Position numbers and translations under genes: made by a program
Shown: positions 47,940 through 57,270 of the stretch, one piece after another
Numbering within the stretch: position 1 is the first letter of the stretch
How the letters are laid out: each line of letters starts with the position of its first letter
Notes under the pieces: model-generated
What the model saw: the letters and a program-made list of their open reading frames with translations, nothing else
Told to the model about the DNA's origin: nothing
Databases searched by the model: none
Assembly (NCBI GenBank): GCA_016188245.1
Contig: JACPIE010000040.1
Location: 1 to 64,000 of the forward strand
Source: Candidatus Woesearchaeota archaeon
GTDB lineage: Archaea; Nanobdellota; Nanobdellia; Woesearchaeales; GW2011-AR4
Direction: 5' to 3'
DNA: 64,000 nt

Positions 47940-49178
47940 CTAAAACAAAAACTCCTGCCTTGCAACAATCGTCTGGTCTCTTTTTGGACCGACTGAAATG
48001 ATGGATATTGGAACTTTCAGCAGCTCCTCTATTCTTCTCAGGTATTTTTTGGCGTTGTTCGGCAGCTGCTCATAGGATTTAATTTTTGTGATGTCATCCC
48101 ACCATCCGTCAAGCTCCTCGTAAACAGGCTGGCAGTTCTGCAGTATTTTCATGTTGGTCGTGAAATTCTTTATGATGCTTCCCTTGTATCTGTAGGCAAC
48201 GCAAATTCTTAATTTTTCAACTGCTGTCAAAACATCAAGCTTAGTCAATGCAATTGAATCTGCACCGTTGACCATGGCGGCATACCTCCCTATCAAAGTG
48301 TCAAACCAGCCGACTCTCCTCTGCCTGCCTGTTGTCGCCCCAAATTCCTTCCCTACTTTTTGCAGCTTTTCCGCGGTGTTTCCGGTTATCTCTGTTGGGA
48401 ATGGCCCCATGCCGACTCTTGTCTTGTATGCCTTGCACACTCCCAAAACGCTTTGCACTTTTTTTGGCGGTATTCCGAGGCCCGTGCATGCCCCTCCTGC
48501 AGTGGCTGTGGAAGATGTGACATAAGGGTATGTGCCAAAGTCCAAATCAAGCAATGTCCCTTGGGCGCCTTCAAAAAGGATTCTTTGATTTTTGCTTAAA
48601 GCGCCATTCATGATGGTTGCAGTGTCGCTAACATACGGCATTATGGCATCTGCATATTCCTTGTATTCCTGGTAAAATTCCTCGTTTCCGAATCTTTTCC
48701 TGAACAGGGAGTCATCAACAAATTCGTATATTTTTAATCCAATTCTGGCAGCCTTGTCTGTGTAAGCGGGGCCTATTCCCCTCGCCGTTGTTCCTATTTT
48801 GCCGCCTGCTTTTTTATCCTCCTCAATATGGTGGGGCAGAATCACATGCGCATTTTCACTAACAGCAAGATTTTCAGGAGTAATCTTTATCCTGTTTTTT
48901 TCTAGATTCTTTATTTCGCCAAGCAAAACTTTTGGGTCAACAACCAGCCCGTTTCCAATCACGCCCAGTTTGCCTTTATGCATGACGCTGGACGGCACAA
49001 GATGCACAACAATTTTGCTGTTCCCTACCTCGATGGTATGGCCTGCATTATTGCCGCCGTTGAATCTTGCAACAACATCCGCTTTTTCAGCCAAGAAATC
49101 GATGATTTTGCCTTTGCCTTCGTCGCCCCATTCCATGCCGATTACTGCAATGTTTGAAGGGCCGTATTGCTTTGCCAT
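47940..49178 (-). CDS. purA: adenylosuccinate synthetase
   Basis: GMEWGDEGKGKIIDFL, RFNGGNNAGHTIE, TTARGIGPAYTDKAARIG, RQRRVGWFD. Confidence 0.97.
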   Translation of the reverse strand: MAKQYGPSNIAVIGMEWGDEGKGKIIDFLAEKADVVARFNGGNNAGHTIEVGNSKIVVHLVPSSVMHKGKLGVIGNGLVVDPKVLLGEIKNLEKNRIKITPENLAVSENAHVILPHHIEEDKKAGGKIGTTARGIGPAYTDKAARIGLKIYEFVDDSLFRKRFGNEEFYQEYKEYADAIMPYVSDTATIMNGALSKNQRILFEGAQGTLLDLDFGTYPYVTSSTATAGGACTGLGIPPKKVQSVLGVCKAYKTRVGMGPFPTEITGNTAEKLQKVGKEFGATTGRQRRVGWFDTLIGRYAAMVNGADSIALTKLDVLTAVEKLRICVAYRYKGSIIKNFTTNMKILQNCQPVYEELDGWWDDITKIKSYEQLPNNAKKYLRRIEELLKVPISIISVGPKRDQTIVARQEFLF

Positions 49179-49311
49179 ACTTGAGTGGCAAAAAGTGATT
49201 TTATATAAAGTTTTTGATTGGCAATCCCAATATCATTTCCATATAGAAAAGAACTGGATTATAGTCTCTGCTGGTAGTAAAATTTAAATAAAGAAGCGTT
49301 TTATCTATGAT

Positions 49312-50325
49312 ATGGCGCAGCCAAAATACAGGATTGCAACAATCGGTTCTCATTCTGCATTGCAAATATTCAAAGGAGCGCATGACGAAGGATTTAAGAC
49401 AATTGCCGTCTGCAAAAAAGGCTCTGAAAGCCCGTACAGGATGTTCAATGCAGCCGATGAGATAATCACCGTTGATTCTTACAGGGACTTTCCAAAGATA
49501 CAGGAAAAGCTGGTTAAAAGCAATGCAATCGTGATACCGCACGGCTCTTTTGTGACTTACATGGGCTACGAGGAAGTCGAAAAGCTGAAAGTCCTTTATT
49601 TTGGCAACAAAAAAATACTGAAATGGGAAAGCGACAGGCATCTTGAAAGGCAGTGGCTGAAAAATGCAGGCTTCAAGGTTCCCTTGCTTTTTAACAGGCC
49701 GAAAGACATTGACAGGCTTGTTATTGTAAAGTTCATGGGCGCAGAAGGCGGCAGGGGCTATTTTTTGGCGAAGGATGAAAAGGACTTCAACAAAAAGATA
49801 AAGCCGTACAGGCTGAAAAAATATGTAATCCAGGAATATATTATCGGAGTTCCGCTGTTTATACATTATTTCTATTCCTCTTTGACAAATGAAATTGAAA
49901 TAATGGGGTGTGATATCAGGTACGAGAGTAATGTTGACTCGCTTGGCAGGATTTCGGCAAGGGACCAGATAGTTCTGCCAAAAATAGACCCGAGCTATGT
50001 CATTGTCGGCAACATACCCGTAGTTGTCAGGGAATCATTTTTGCCAAGGCTGATCAAAATGGGCCAAGATGTCGTAGAGACATCAAAAAAACTTGCCCCG
50101 CCGGGATTATTTGGCCCGTTCTGCCTTGAAACAATTTTGACTCCCGAAGAGGAGATTTTTGTCTTTGAGATTTCGGCAAGGATAGTTGCAGGCACCAATC
50201 CATTCATTGAAGGCAGCCCTTACACATGGCTGAAGTACAATATTCCAATGTCGACAGGAAGAAGGATTGCAATGGAAATAAAGAATGCCATTAAGACAAA
50301 TCAAATGAAGAAGATTTTGGGGTAA
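49312..50325 (+). CDS. PurP-family formate-dependent ATP-grasp ligase (paralog 1)
   Basis: IATIGSHSALQIFKGAHDEGFKTIAVC...VQEYIIGVPLFIHYFYSSLTNEIEIMGCDIRYESNVDS. Confidence 0.9.
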   Translation: MAQPKYRIATIGSHSALQIFKGAHDEGFKTIAVCKKGSESPYRMFNAADEIITVDSYRDFPKIQEKLVKSNAIVIPHGSFVTYMGYEEVEKLKVLYFGNKKILKWESDRHLERQWLKNAGFKVPLLFNRPKDIDRLVIVKFMGAEGGRGYFLAKDEKDFNKKIKPYRLKKYVIQEYIIGVPLFIHYFYSSLTNEIEIMGCDIRYESNVDSLGRISARDQIVLPKIDPSYVIVGNIPVVVRESFLPRLIKMGQDVVETSKKLAPPGLFGPFCLETILTPEEEIFVFEISARIVAGTNPFIEGSPYTWLKYNIPMSTGRRIAMEIKNAIKTNQMKKILG

Positions 50326-50327
50326 AG

Positions 50328-50627
50328 ATGATTTTTAAAGAAGAATTAGATCAATATGATGAAAATTCTATATTTATTTGTTTTTATTGTAAAGGGAATA
50401 TCAATAAGTACAGTATATTTAAAAAAAATAATCTAAAATGGGCAAAGAATGATGTTGCGATTTGTGGTTTCTGTAATCAATATATTGAACCCTTTAAATC
50501 AATTTCAGATTGTATCAATGAATGCAAAATGAGGTTGCGGCATCTAAAGAAAAAAGAAAGATTCAAAGAAGACATAATTAATATTAAAAAAATAGTCAAT
50601 ACACTCCAGAAAAAACAAAAGAAATAA
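50328..50627 (+). CDS. small CxxC zinc-ribbon-like protein
   Basis: FICFYCKGN...VAICGFCNQ. Confidence 0.55.
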   Translation: MIFKEELDQYDENSIFICFYCKGNINKYSIFKKNNLKWAKNDVAICGFCNQYIEPFKSISDCINECKMRLRHLKKKERFKEDIINIKKIVNTLQKKQKK

Positions 50628-50725
50628 GAAAGTCACTCAAGCATATAGAGACTGCCTTCCCAGACAATACGTAAATTAGCTTGATGATATATAAATGTTT
50701 CGGTTTTAAAAAAGAGGTGTGCAAA

Positions 50726-50828
50726 GCCACCGTCGCTCAAGCAGGTAGAGCGTCTGCCTCAAGAGCAGATGTCTTCCCAGGCATCCGGGTTCAAAATCTG
50801 AACTTGGAGGAAAGTCCCGGCGGTGGCG
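50726..50828 (+). tRNA. tRNA-Leu(CAA) with 19-nt T-loop insertion
   Basis: GCCACCG/CGGTGGC; GCTC/GAGC; TCTGC-CTCAAGA-GCAGA; variable arm TGTC/GGCA; CCGGG-TTCAAA[19 nt, 50796-50814]T-CCCGG. Confidence 0.8.
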
Positions 50829-50901
50829 CTCAAAACCTTAAAGTTTAAATTAATTGCAGTTGATAACTTTAAATATCAATTGATATCATACAATATCAAA
50901 A

Positions 50902-52029
50902 ATGATAACCCGCAACCAAATCTCAAAAATACTGGAAACTTATGACAAAAACAGCATAACCATAGGCGTGCTTGGCGGGCATTCTGCACTGGATGTATGC
51001 AGGGGCGCCCATTCGCATGGTTTCAAAACTCTTGTTGTGGCGCAGAAAGGAAGGGAAAAAACTTACACAAAATACTACAGGCGGAGGGAAGGAATCGGAT
51101 TTATTGATGACGTGATTGTTGTAAACAAATTTTCGGAAATAACTAAAAAAGGCATTCAGGAAGAGTTAAGAAGAAGAAATACAATTTTTGTCCATAACAG
51201 GTATTTCTGGGTTTACTGCAGTTACAAAGAGATTGAAAACAAGTTTTTGGTCCCGATTTACGGCACAAGGGACATGGTCAGGCTTGAAGAGCGCGATGTT
51301 AAAAACAACCAGTATTTTCTGCTGGAAAAGGCAGGAATAAGGACTCCAAAAACATTCAAAGACCCAAAGAAGATAGACAGGCTGGTTATTGTAAAAGTTG
51401 CAGAAGCAAAAAGAGGCTACGAAAGGGCTTTCTTTTTATGCTCGAGCTACAAAGATTTTGTTGAAAAGTCCAATGAAATGCTAAAAAATAAAACAATTAA
51501 AAAAGAAGGCTTGAAAAAAGCAGTCATTGAAGAGTATGCCATAGGCGCGCATGTCAACTTCAACTTTTTCTACAGCCCGCTGAATGATGAGCTGGAGCTG
51601 ATGGGAACAGACACAAGGAGGCAGACAAACCTTGACGGCATTTTAAGGCTGCCTGCAACTGAACAGGTTGAAGTCCTGAAGCACATAAAGCCAAAATTGA
51701 TCGAAACCGGGCATTATGCTGTAACAATAAAAGAGTCATTGCTTGAGAAAGCTTTCGAGCTTGGGGAAAAATTTGTTGCAGCAGCAAAAAGATTCCATCC
51801 AACCGGCATAATCGGGCCTTTTGCTTTACAAGGTTCTGTTGTCGCCGATGAAGGCAAGGAAGACATCGTGATTTTTGATGTCAGCATGCGGATTCCAGGC
51901 TCTCCCGGCACCTTGTTCACGCCGTATTCCGGCTACCTTTACGGCTATTCAATAAGCTACGGCGAAAGGATAGGGTTGGAGATAAAAAAAGCTATTGAAA
52001 GCGGAAAGCTTGACTTGATTTGCACATAA
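50902..52029 (+). CDS. purP: FAICAR synthetase PurP (paralog 2)
   Basis: GVLGGHSALDVCRGAHSHGFKTLVVAQKGREKTY, HNRYFWVYCSY, EEYAIGAHVNFNFFYSPLNDELELMGTDTRRQTN. Confidence 0.93.
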   Translation: MITRNQISKILETYDKNSITIGVLGGHSALDVCRGAHSHGFKTLVVAQKGREKTYTKYYRRREGIGFIDDVIVVNKFSEITKKGIQEELRRRNTIFVHNRYFWVYCSYKEIENKFLVPIYGTRDMVRLEERDVKNNQYFLLEKAGIRTPKTFKDPKKIDRLVIVKVAEAKRGYERAFFLCSSYKDFVEKSNEMLKNKTIKKEGLKKAVIEEYAIGAHVNFNFFYSPLNDELELMGTDTRRQTNLDGILRLPATEQVEVLKHIKPKLIETGHYAVTIKESLLEKAFELGEKFVAAAKRFHPTGIIGPFALQGSVVADEGKEDIVIFDVSMRIPGSPGTLFTPYSGYLYGYSISYGERIGLEIKKAIESGKLDLICT

Positions 52030-52034
52030 CTAAA

Positions 52035-52874
52035 ATGAGGGGCATAATAATACAGGTAGTTGTAGCATTATTGTTGATCAGCATTGCATTAGCTGCAGAT
52101 GTGTCGCAGCCGGTAACAGGGGTTCTTCCGCCCGACTTATCTAATTTTCCGGATATGTTTGTAAAAGATGGAAATTTTAATGCAGTTATAGTAGTCGGAG
52201 ACAAAGCTCCGGCAAGCGATGTTATAGCCCAAAGCAATCTTGTCCAATTTTTTGGAGGATATCTTGGAAAATCACTTATTGGCGACACAAAATTATCGAG
52301 CGAAATAGGCAGCTTAAACCAGAATATAATATCAATAGGCAGCCCGTGTCACAATCCTACATCAGCAGAAATAATGGGAAATCCCAATAAATGCGATAAT
52401 TGGCTGGAACCCGGCAAAGCTATCGTGATTATGTATGGTTATAGAGATTATGCGCATATGGTGATCGAAGGTTATACTGACAAAGGCACAAGAGACGCTG
52501 TAGAATACCTGGTAAAACAAAAAAAAGGAAGTTTAAGTAGCAGCAGCATATTGATAGACGTTGAAGAGACAAAACCTGAAATTAATGAATCCGGCATGAA
52601 AGAAAAAATTGAGGGAAAAAATGAAGAAAACATAACTGCCGATATTGAGATTGAAAAAGAAAAATTAATTTTTCAATTGAATGAAAAAATTGCAAGCAAA
52701 TCGGCAGATTCAAGCAAAAAAATAATTCCTGAAATTAAACCTTCAATTAACAAAACAAAAGAAAAAGAGGCTAGTGGGCAAAAACAAGAAATTAAAGCGG
52801 AGCAACAAGAGCAGAAAAAAGAAACAAGCGCAATAAAAAGAATGATTAATTGGTTTGTTTCATTGTTTAAATAA
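52035..52874 (+). CDS. secreted protein with S-layer-like domain
   Basis: Signal peptide; FNAVIVVGDKAPASDVIAQSNLVQFFG...WLEPGKAIVIMYGYRDYAHMVIEGYTDKGTRDAVEYL; Lys/Glu-rich tail. Confidence 0.6.
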   Translation: MRGIIIQVVVALLLISIALAADVSQPVTGVLPPDLSNFPDMFVKDGNFNAVIVVGDKAPASDVIAQSNLVQFFGGYLGKSLIGDTKLSSEIGSLNQNIISIGSPCHNPTSAEIMGNPNKCDNWLEPGKAIVIMYGYRDYAHMVIEGYTDKGTRDAVEYLVKQKKGSLSSSSILIDVEETKPEINESGMKEKIEGKNEENITADIEIEKEKLIFQLNEKIASKSADSSKKIIPEIKPSINKTKEKEASGQKQEIKAEQQEQKKETSAIKRMINWFVSLFK

Positions 52875-52875
52875 A

Positions 52876-54414
52876 ATGATACTGATACTAAATTTCGGCG
52901 CACAGTATGCACACCTTATCGCAAGAAGAATCCGCGAGCTTGGAGTTTATTCTGAGATACTGCCATGCGATGTTTCGCTAAAAGAGATTGGAAGGCTGAA
53001 GCCTGGCGGAATCATACTTTCCGGGGGGCCTTCAAGCGTTTACGAGCACAACGCCCCAATAATGGACAGGAAGATTCTCGGGCTGGGGATTCCGGTTCTT
53101 GGAATTTGCTATGGGCTGCAGCTGATCGCAAAATTTGCAGGCGGAACTGTGCTTGCAGGCAAGTCAAAGGAGTTTGGCAAAAAAGAGATTAATGTCAAAA
53201 ATAACGGCAAATTGCTCAGGGGCTTGTCAAAAAAAGAGCAAGTGTGGATGAGTCATGGCGATTTGGTGGCTGAGCTTCCAAAGGATTTTGAAGTGCTTGC
53301 ATCTACAGACACATGCAGGATAGCAGCTTTTGAGAATAATGATAAAAGGCTGTACGGCATCCAGTTTCATGCAGAAGTTGCGCACACTCCCAAGGGAAAT
53401 AAAATTTTAAAAAATTTTGTTTTTGGAGTCTGCAAATCAAAAAAAGAATGGGGCACCGGCAGCATTTTAAAAAGATTAATCCGGGAAATCAAGAAGGAAG
53501 TCGGGAAAAATTCGGTAATTATGGGCGTTTCAGGGGGCGTTGACAGCACTGTTGCAGCCACACTGCTACACAAGGCAATCGGCAGCAGGCTTCACTGTGT
53601 TTTTATTGATCATGGGATGATAAGGAAAAATGAAGCTGGGGAAGTGGTGAATTTTTTCGAGAACAGGCTGAAATTCAGGCATTTTTACTTTGTCGACGCT
53701 TCGCAAATATTTTTGGAGAGGCTGAAAGGGATAACAGACCCTGAAGAAAAAAGAAGAGCCATAGGCCATACTTTTATCGAAGTGTTTGAAAGCAAGGTAA
53801 TTGAGCTGGATAAGATGCATAAGAAGATAAAATTTCTGGGCCAGGGCACTATCTATCCGGACAGGATTGAAAGCGCGCAGCCTACAAAATACGCCTCTAA
53901 AATCAAGAGCCACCATAACCTGGCTTTGCCGGAAAAAATGAAGCTTAAGGTAGTAGAGCCGCTTAAAGAGCTCTACAAGGATGAAGTCAGGAAAATTGGC
54001 AATGAACTGAAGATTCCGCATGACATCATAAGCAGGCATCCGTTTCCCGGGCCTGGGCTGGCAATAAGGGTACTGGGCGAAGTGACGGCAGAAAGATTAA
54101 GAATTTTGAGAGAAGCAGATTACATCTTCATTGATGAGCTGAAAAAATCAGGGCATTATGGCAAAGTATGGCAGGCATTTGCCGCATTGCTGCCTGTAAA
54201 ATCAGTGGGGGTAATGGGTGATGCAAGGACGTATGAATATGTTGTAAGCCTGCGCGCAGTCACAAGCATTGATGCAATGACGGCAGACTGGGCAAAGCTG
54301 CCGAATGAGTTGCTGGAGAGGATCTCAAACATCATCATTAATGAAGTCAGGGGGGTTAACCGCGTTTTGTACGACATCACGCAAAAGCCACCAGGAACTA
54401 TTGAGTATGAGTAA
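52876..54414 (+). CDS. guaA: GMP synthase (glutamine-hydrolysing)
   Basis: GATase GICYGLQLIA; PP-loop MGVSGGVDSTVAATLLHKAI; C-terminal ITQKPPGTIEYE. Confidence 0.97.
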   Translation: MILILNFGAQYAHLIARRIRELGVYSEILPCDVSLKEIGRLKPGGIILSGGPSSVYEHNAPIMDRKILGLGIPVLGICYGLQLIAKFAGGTVLAGKSKEFGKKEINVKNNGKLLRGLSKKEQVWMSHGDLVAELPKDFEVLASTDTCRIAAFENNDKRLYGIQFHAEVAHTPKGNKILKNFVFGVCKSKKEWGTGSILKRLIREIKKEVGKNSVIMGVSGGVDSTVAATLLHKAIGSRLHCVFIDHGMIRKNEAGEVVNFFENRLKFRHFYFVDASQIFLERLKGITDPEEKRRAIGHTFIEVFESKVIELDKMHKKIKFLGQGTIYPDRIESAQPTKYASKIKSHHNLALPEKMKLKVVEPLKELYKDEVRKIGNELKIPHDIISRHPFPGPGLAIRVLGEVTAERLRILREADYIFIDELKKSGHYGKVWQAFAALLPVKSVGVMGDARTYEYVVSLRAVTSIDAMTADWAKLPNELLERISNIIINEVRGVNRVLYDITQKPPGTIEYE

Positions 54415-54451
54415 AGCATAGTATTTTATAGTGGTAAAGAATACTAGAAAG

Positions 54452-54607
54452 ATGAATAAATCCAAGCCAAAATTGTATAAGATAATAGGCATGTGCAGAA
54501 CGTGCAAAGAGAGATTCATTGTGGATATGGGGCAGAGGTATGCTTCCAGAAACTACTGTAAAAGCTGCACTGCCAAATTTAACAAAGGAGGGATGAGAAA
54601 TGGTTGA
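54452..54607 (+). CDS. small zinc-binding protein upstream of csp
   Basis: MNKSKPKLYKIIGMCRTCKERFIVDMGQRYASRNYCKSCTAKFNKGGMRNG; overlaps csp start. Confidence 0.65.
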   Translation: MNKSKPKLYKIIGMCRTCKERFIVDMGQRYASRNYCKSCTAKFNKGGMRNG

Positions 54608-54821
54608 AGGAACTGTAAAATTTTTTAATAGCATGAAGCATTTCGGATTTATAGCCGGAGATGACGGCAAGGAATATTTTGTCCACGCAAGCGGGCTAAA
54701 AGAGGGAGTATCAATCAAAGAAGGCGACAAAGTCTCATTCGATGTAGTCCAGGGCGACCGGGGCCCAAAGGCTGAAGGAGTGGAAAAGATTGACTCAGAG
54801 GAAATGAAGAAGGCGGCATAA
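54600..54821 (+). CDS. cold-shock-domain protein
   Basis: GTVKFFNSMKHFGFIAGDDGKEYFVHASGLKEG. Confidence 0.95.
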   Translation: MVEGTVKFFNSMKHFGFIAGDDGKEYFVHASGLKEGVSIKEGDKVSFDVVQGDRGPKAEGVEKIDSEEMKKAA

Positions 54822-54911
54822 TCATTTTATTTTTTTATATATTCTGAATGCGTTTAATAAAAAGTTTGTTTGATAAAACTGCCCTAAGTTTGATTTGCAT
54901 AAATCTTATTC

Positions 54912-55135
54912 TGATTTGGCTTGAAAATTAGGTGCTAAATACTTCGCCATCCCTCTTGGAAATGTTGCCCTTAATCTATCCAGCCTTTCATTAATCAAAT
55001 TTAATGTTTTGGAGATAGCTGCGTCTATTCCCCTTAAATTACTTTCTATTGCGCCGGGGGCGGCAGTAAATTTGCATCAAGCTTGTTCCTTGCCCGAGCA
55101 TAGACTCCTAACACAAACGTATGGAAATCAATTAT
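54912..55135 (-). pseudogene. frameshifted, start-less gene remnant
   Basis: KPIIDFHTFVLGVYARARNKLDANLLPPP joins by one-base frameshift at a C/G run to GAIESNLRGIDAAISKTLNLINERLDRLRATFPRGMAKYLAPNFQAKSE. Confidence 0.6.
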
Positions 55136-55157
55136 TGGTTTGTTAATTTAAGAAAGT

Positions 55158-56696
55158 TCAACAGGCATAAGTCCTTTCTTTAATTCCTTTCTTAAAATTG
55201 TCCCATGCTTTCAGGTATAATTTTTTTCCGTAATGTGTCGGGTATTCTCCTGTGATGCATGCCATGCACAGGTCCTTTGCTGGCTTGCCTATGCTTTTCA
55301 CCAGCCCGGCAATTGACTGGTACTTCAGGGAATCAGCTCCCAGGTCTTTTGCAATCTTCCCAATTATTTTATTGTCAACTTCGCCTTTTTTTGGCTCCAT
55401 TTCATATTTTGGCACAAGCAGCTCTGACACAGTCGACATGTCAATGCCGTAAAAGCAAGGGCCCCTTATTGGCGGACAGGAAATCCTGACGTGCACTTCT
55501 TTTGCCCCTCCGACTTTCTTGATATAGTTGATAAGCTGCTTTGTCGTTGAGCCGCGGACTATGCTGTCGTCAACAAGTATCACTTTTTTGCCTTCCATTA
55601 TCTCCTTTAATGCAGTGTACTTGTTCTGAACCCTGTCTTCTCTTGAAGATCCCTCTATGAAAGTTCTGCCGACAAACCTGTTCCTTATCAGCCCTTCCGC
55701 CGAAGGCACTTTAAGCTCATAAGCCATGGCATCGCCTGCTGCTTTTGCGGTGTCTGGAACAGGCACCAGCACATGTTCAGCGTCCATTGTCTCTGTTTCA
55801 TTTCTTGCCAGCTCCTTGCCCAGATTGGTCCTGGTTATGTACACTGATTTGTTGTCCAAAACAGAGCTCACATTTGCAAAATAAACCCACTCAAACATGC
55901 AGTGGGATTTCTTCGGGCTTTCGGCATATTTCTTTACTTCAACATGCCCGTTTTTTACGTATATGAGGTGGCCTGGCGCCAGGTGCTTATAATCAGTTAC
56001 TCCGCAGTTAATCAGCGCATTTGATTCAGAAGCAACAAGGAACATGTCATCCTTCCACCCGTAAACAATTGGCCTGAACCCATAAGGGTCCCGAAGAACA
56101 ACCATCTCGCCAAACGCATTTATGAAGGCAATGTTGAAGCAGCCGTCAAGCTTTTGCGCCAGCCTTGAAAATACCTTTACAAGATTGGGCTTTGTCGAGC
56201 TTCTTAGCTCCCTTGACAGGTAATGCATCAGTATTTCTGTGTCCGTGTTGTAGATGATGTGGTAATCCGCCTTGTCCATCAAATGCTGCTTGAGCTCCTG
56301 GAAATTGGCAAGATTGCCGTTCCAGCAAAAAGAGAACCATTTCCATTTTCTTCCGTGATGGCGCTCAAACGGCTGCGCAAGGCTCCTTTCCTCGCTTCCA
56401 GATGTAGCATACCTCACATGCCCGATGCCCTTGTTGCCGGCATATCTCTTGAATATCTCGATGCTCTGCTGCCTATCGCTTGTCTTGAAAACCTCGTTGA
56501 CAGGGCCAAGCTCTTTGTAAGTGTCCAGGATCTGCATCCTTTCCGGATTGTATGTTGTGACTCCTGCGCTCAGTTGTCCACGATTTTGCTGGTTGAGAAG
56601 AAGCTTGTAGAGATAGAACAGCGCTCTGTTAGCTGAGTCGCCGTTTTCCTTGATGTAAACGGCAGCTATAGCACAGTTATGCATTGCTTCTGCCAT
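55158..56696 (-). CDS. purF: amidophosphoribosyltransferase
   Basis: GIGHVRYATSGS, DPYGFRPIVYG, VILVDDSIVRGSTTKQLI. Confidence 0.97.
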   Translation of the reverse strand: MAEAMHNCAIAAVYIKENGDSANRALFYLYKLLLNQQNRGQLSAGVTTYNPERMQILDTYKELGPVNEVFKTSDRQQSIEIFKRYAGNKGIGHVRYATSGSEERSLAQPFERHHGRKWKWFSFCWNGNLANFQELKQHLMDKADYHIIYNTDTEILMHYLSRELRSSTKPNLVKVFSRLAQKLDGCFNIAFINAFGEMVVLRDPYGFRPIVYGWKDDMFLVASESNALINCGVTDYKHLAPGHLIYVKNGHVEVKKYAESPKKSHCMFEWVYFANVSSVLDNKSVYITRTNLGKELARNETETMDAEHVLVPVPDTAKAAGDAMAYELKVPSAEGLIRNRFVGRTFIEGSSREDRVQNKYTALKEIMEGKKVILVDDSIVRGSTTKQLINYIKKVGGAKEVHVRISCPPIRGPCFYGIDMSTVSELLVPKYEMEPKKGEVDNKIIGKIAKDLGADSLKYQSIAGLVKSIGKPAKDLCMACITGEYPTHYGKKLYLKAWDNFKKGIKERTYAC

Positions 56697-56885
56697 TGAG
56701 TTGAGCGGGCGAGAGACAAGTCTCGCATTTGCACCCCTGGTTTTGGATTGGCGCTGATTTTATATAAATGTTTCGGATTTTTAAACAAAAAATTTATAAT
56801 TTATATAAAAAAATTACTTTCAGTATAGAACGTAAAATAATTAATCGTAACTTAAAAAATAGCGCCAAAAGAATTACAAGAATTA

Positions 56886-57065
56886 CTTATACCTTAGGTC
56901 ATCTCTAAAATCCAGCACATCTAACTGCTCAAAGAAGCTGGTTTCATCATTGTCATCAATCTTTTGCCCTATGCTCCTGATTTTTATTGATGTTGTCATT
57001 TTGCGCCTTTTGCATATTCAGTTCTATGCTTCACCTTTTTTGCCACTTCATAGAACGCCCTATTT
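56886..57065 (-). other. two overlapping short ORFs; downstream one shares a C-terminal motif with 59502-59783
   Basis: VAFARLNRAFYEVAKKVKHRTEYAKGAK then MTTSIKIRSIGQKIDDNDETSFFEQLDVLDFRDDLRYK. Confidence 0.4.
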
Positions 57066-57204
57066 AACCTGGCAAAGGCAACTGTTTTTATATAATTTAT
57101 GCTTAAATTTTATAAACGATATAAAATTTATATAAAAAAGAAATATTTATATATTAGTTTAAATTCTCATTAGCTTATTGCAAAGACTAAAGGGGCTATA
57201 TAAT

Positions 57205-57237
57205 TTGCCTTAAAGATATCACCAATGCTTAAGGCAA
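57205..57237 (+). promoter_or_regulatory. stem-loop upstream of PhoU-like gene
   Basis: TTGCCTTAA-N15-TTAAGGCAA perfect 9-bp stem, extendable via G-T pair. Confidence 0.55.
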
Positions 57238-57270
57238 GTTATAAAATTTATAATATTAGGGGGTGCATTC

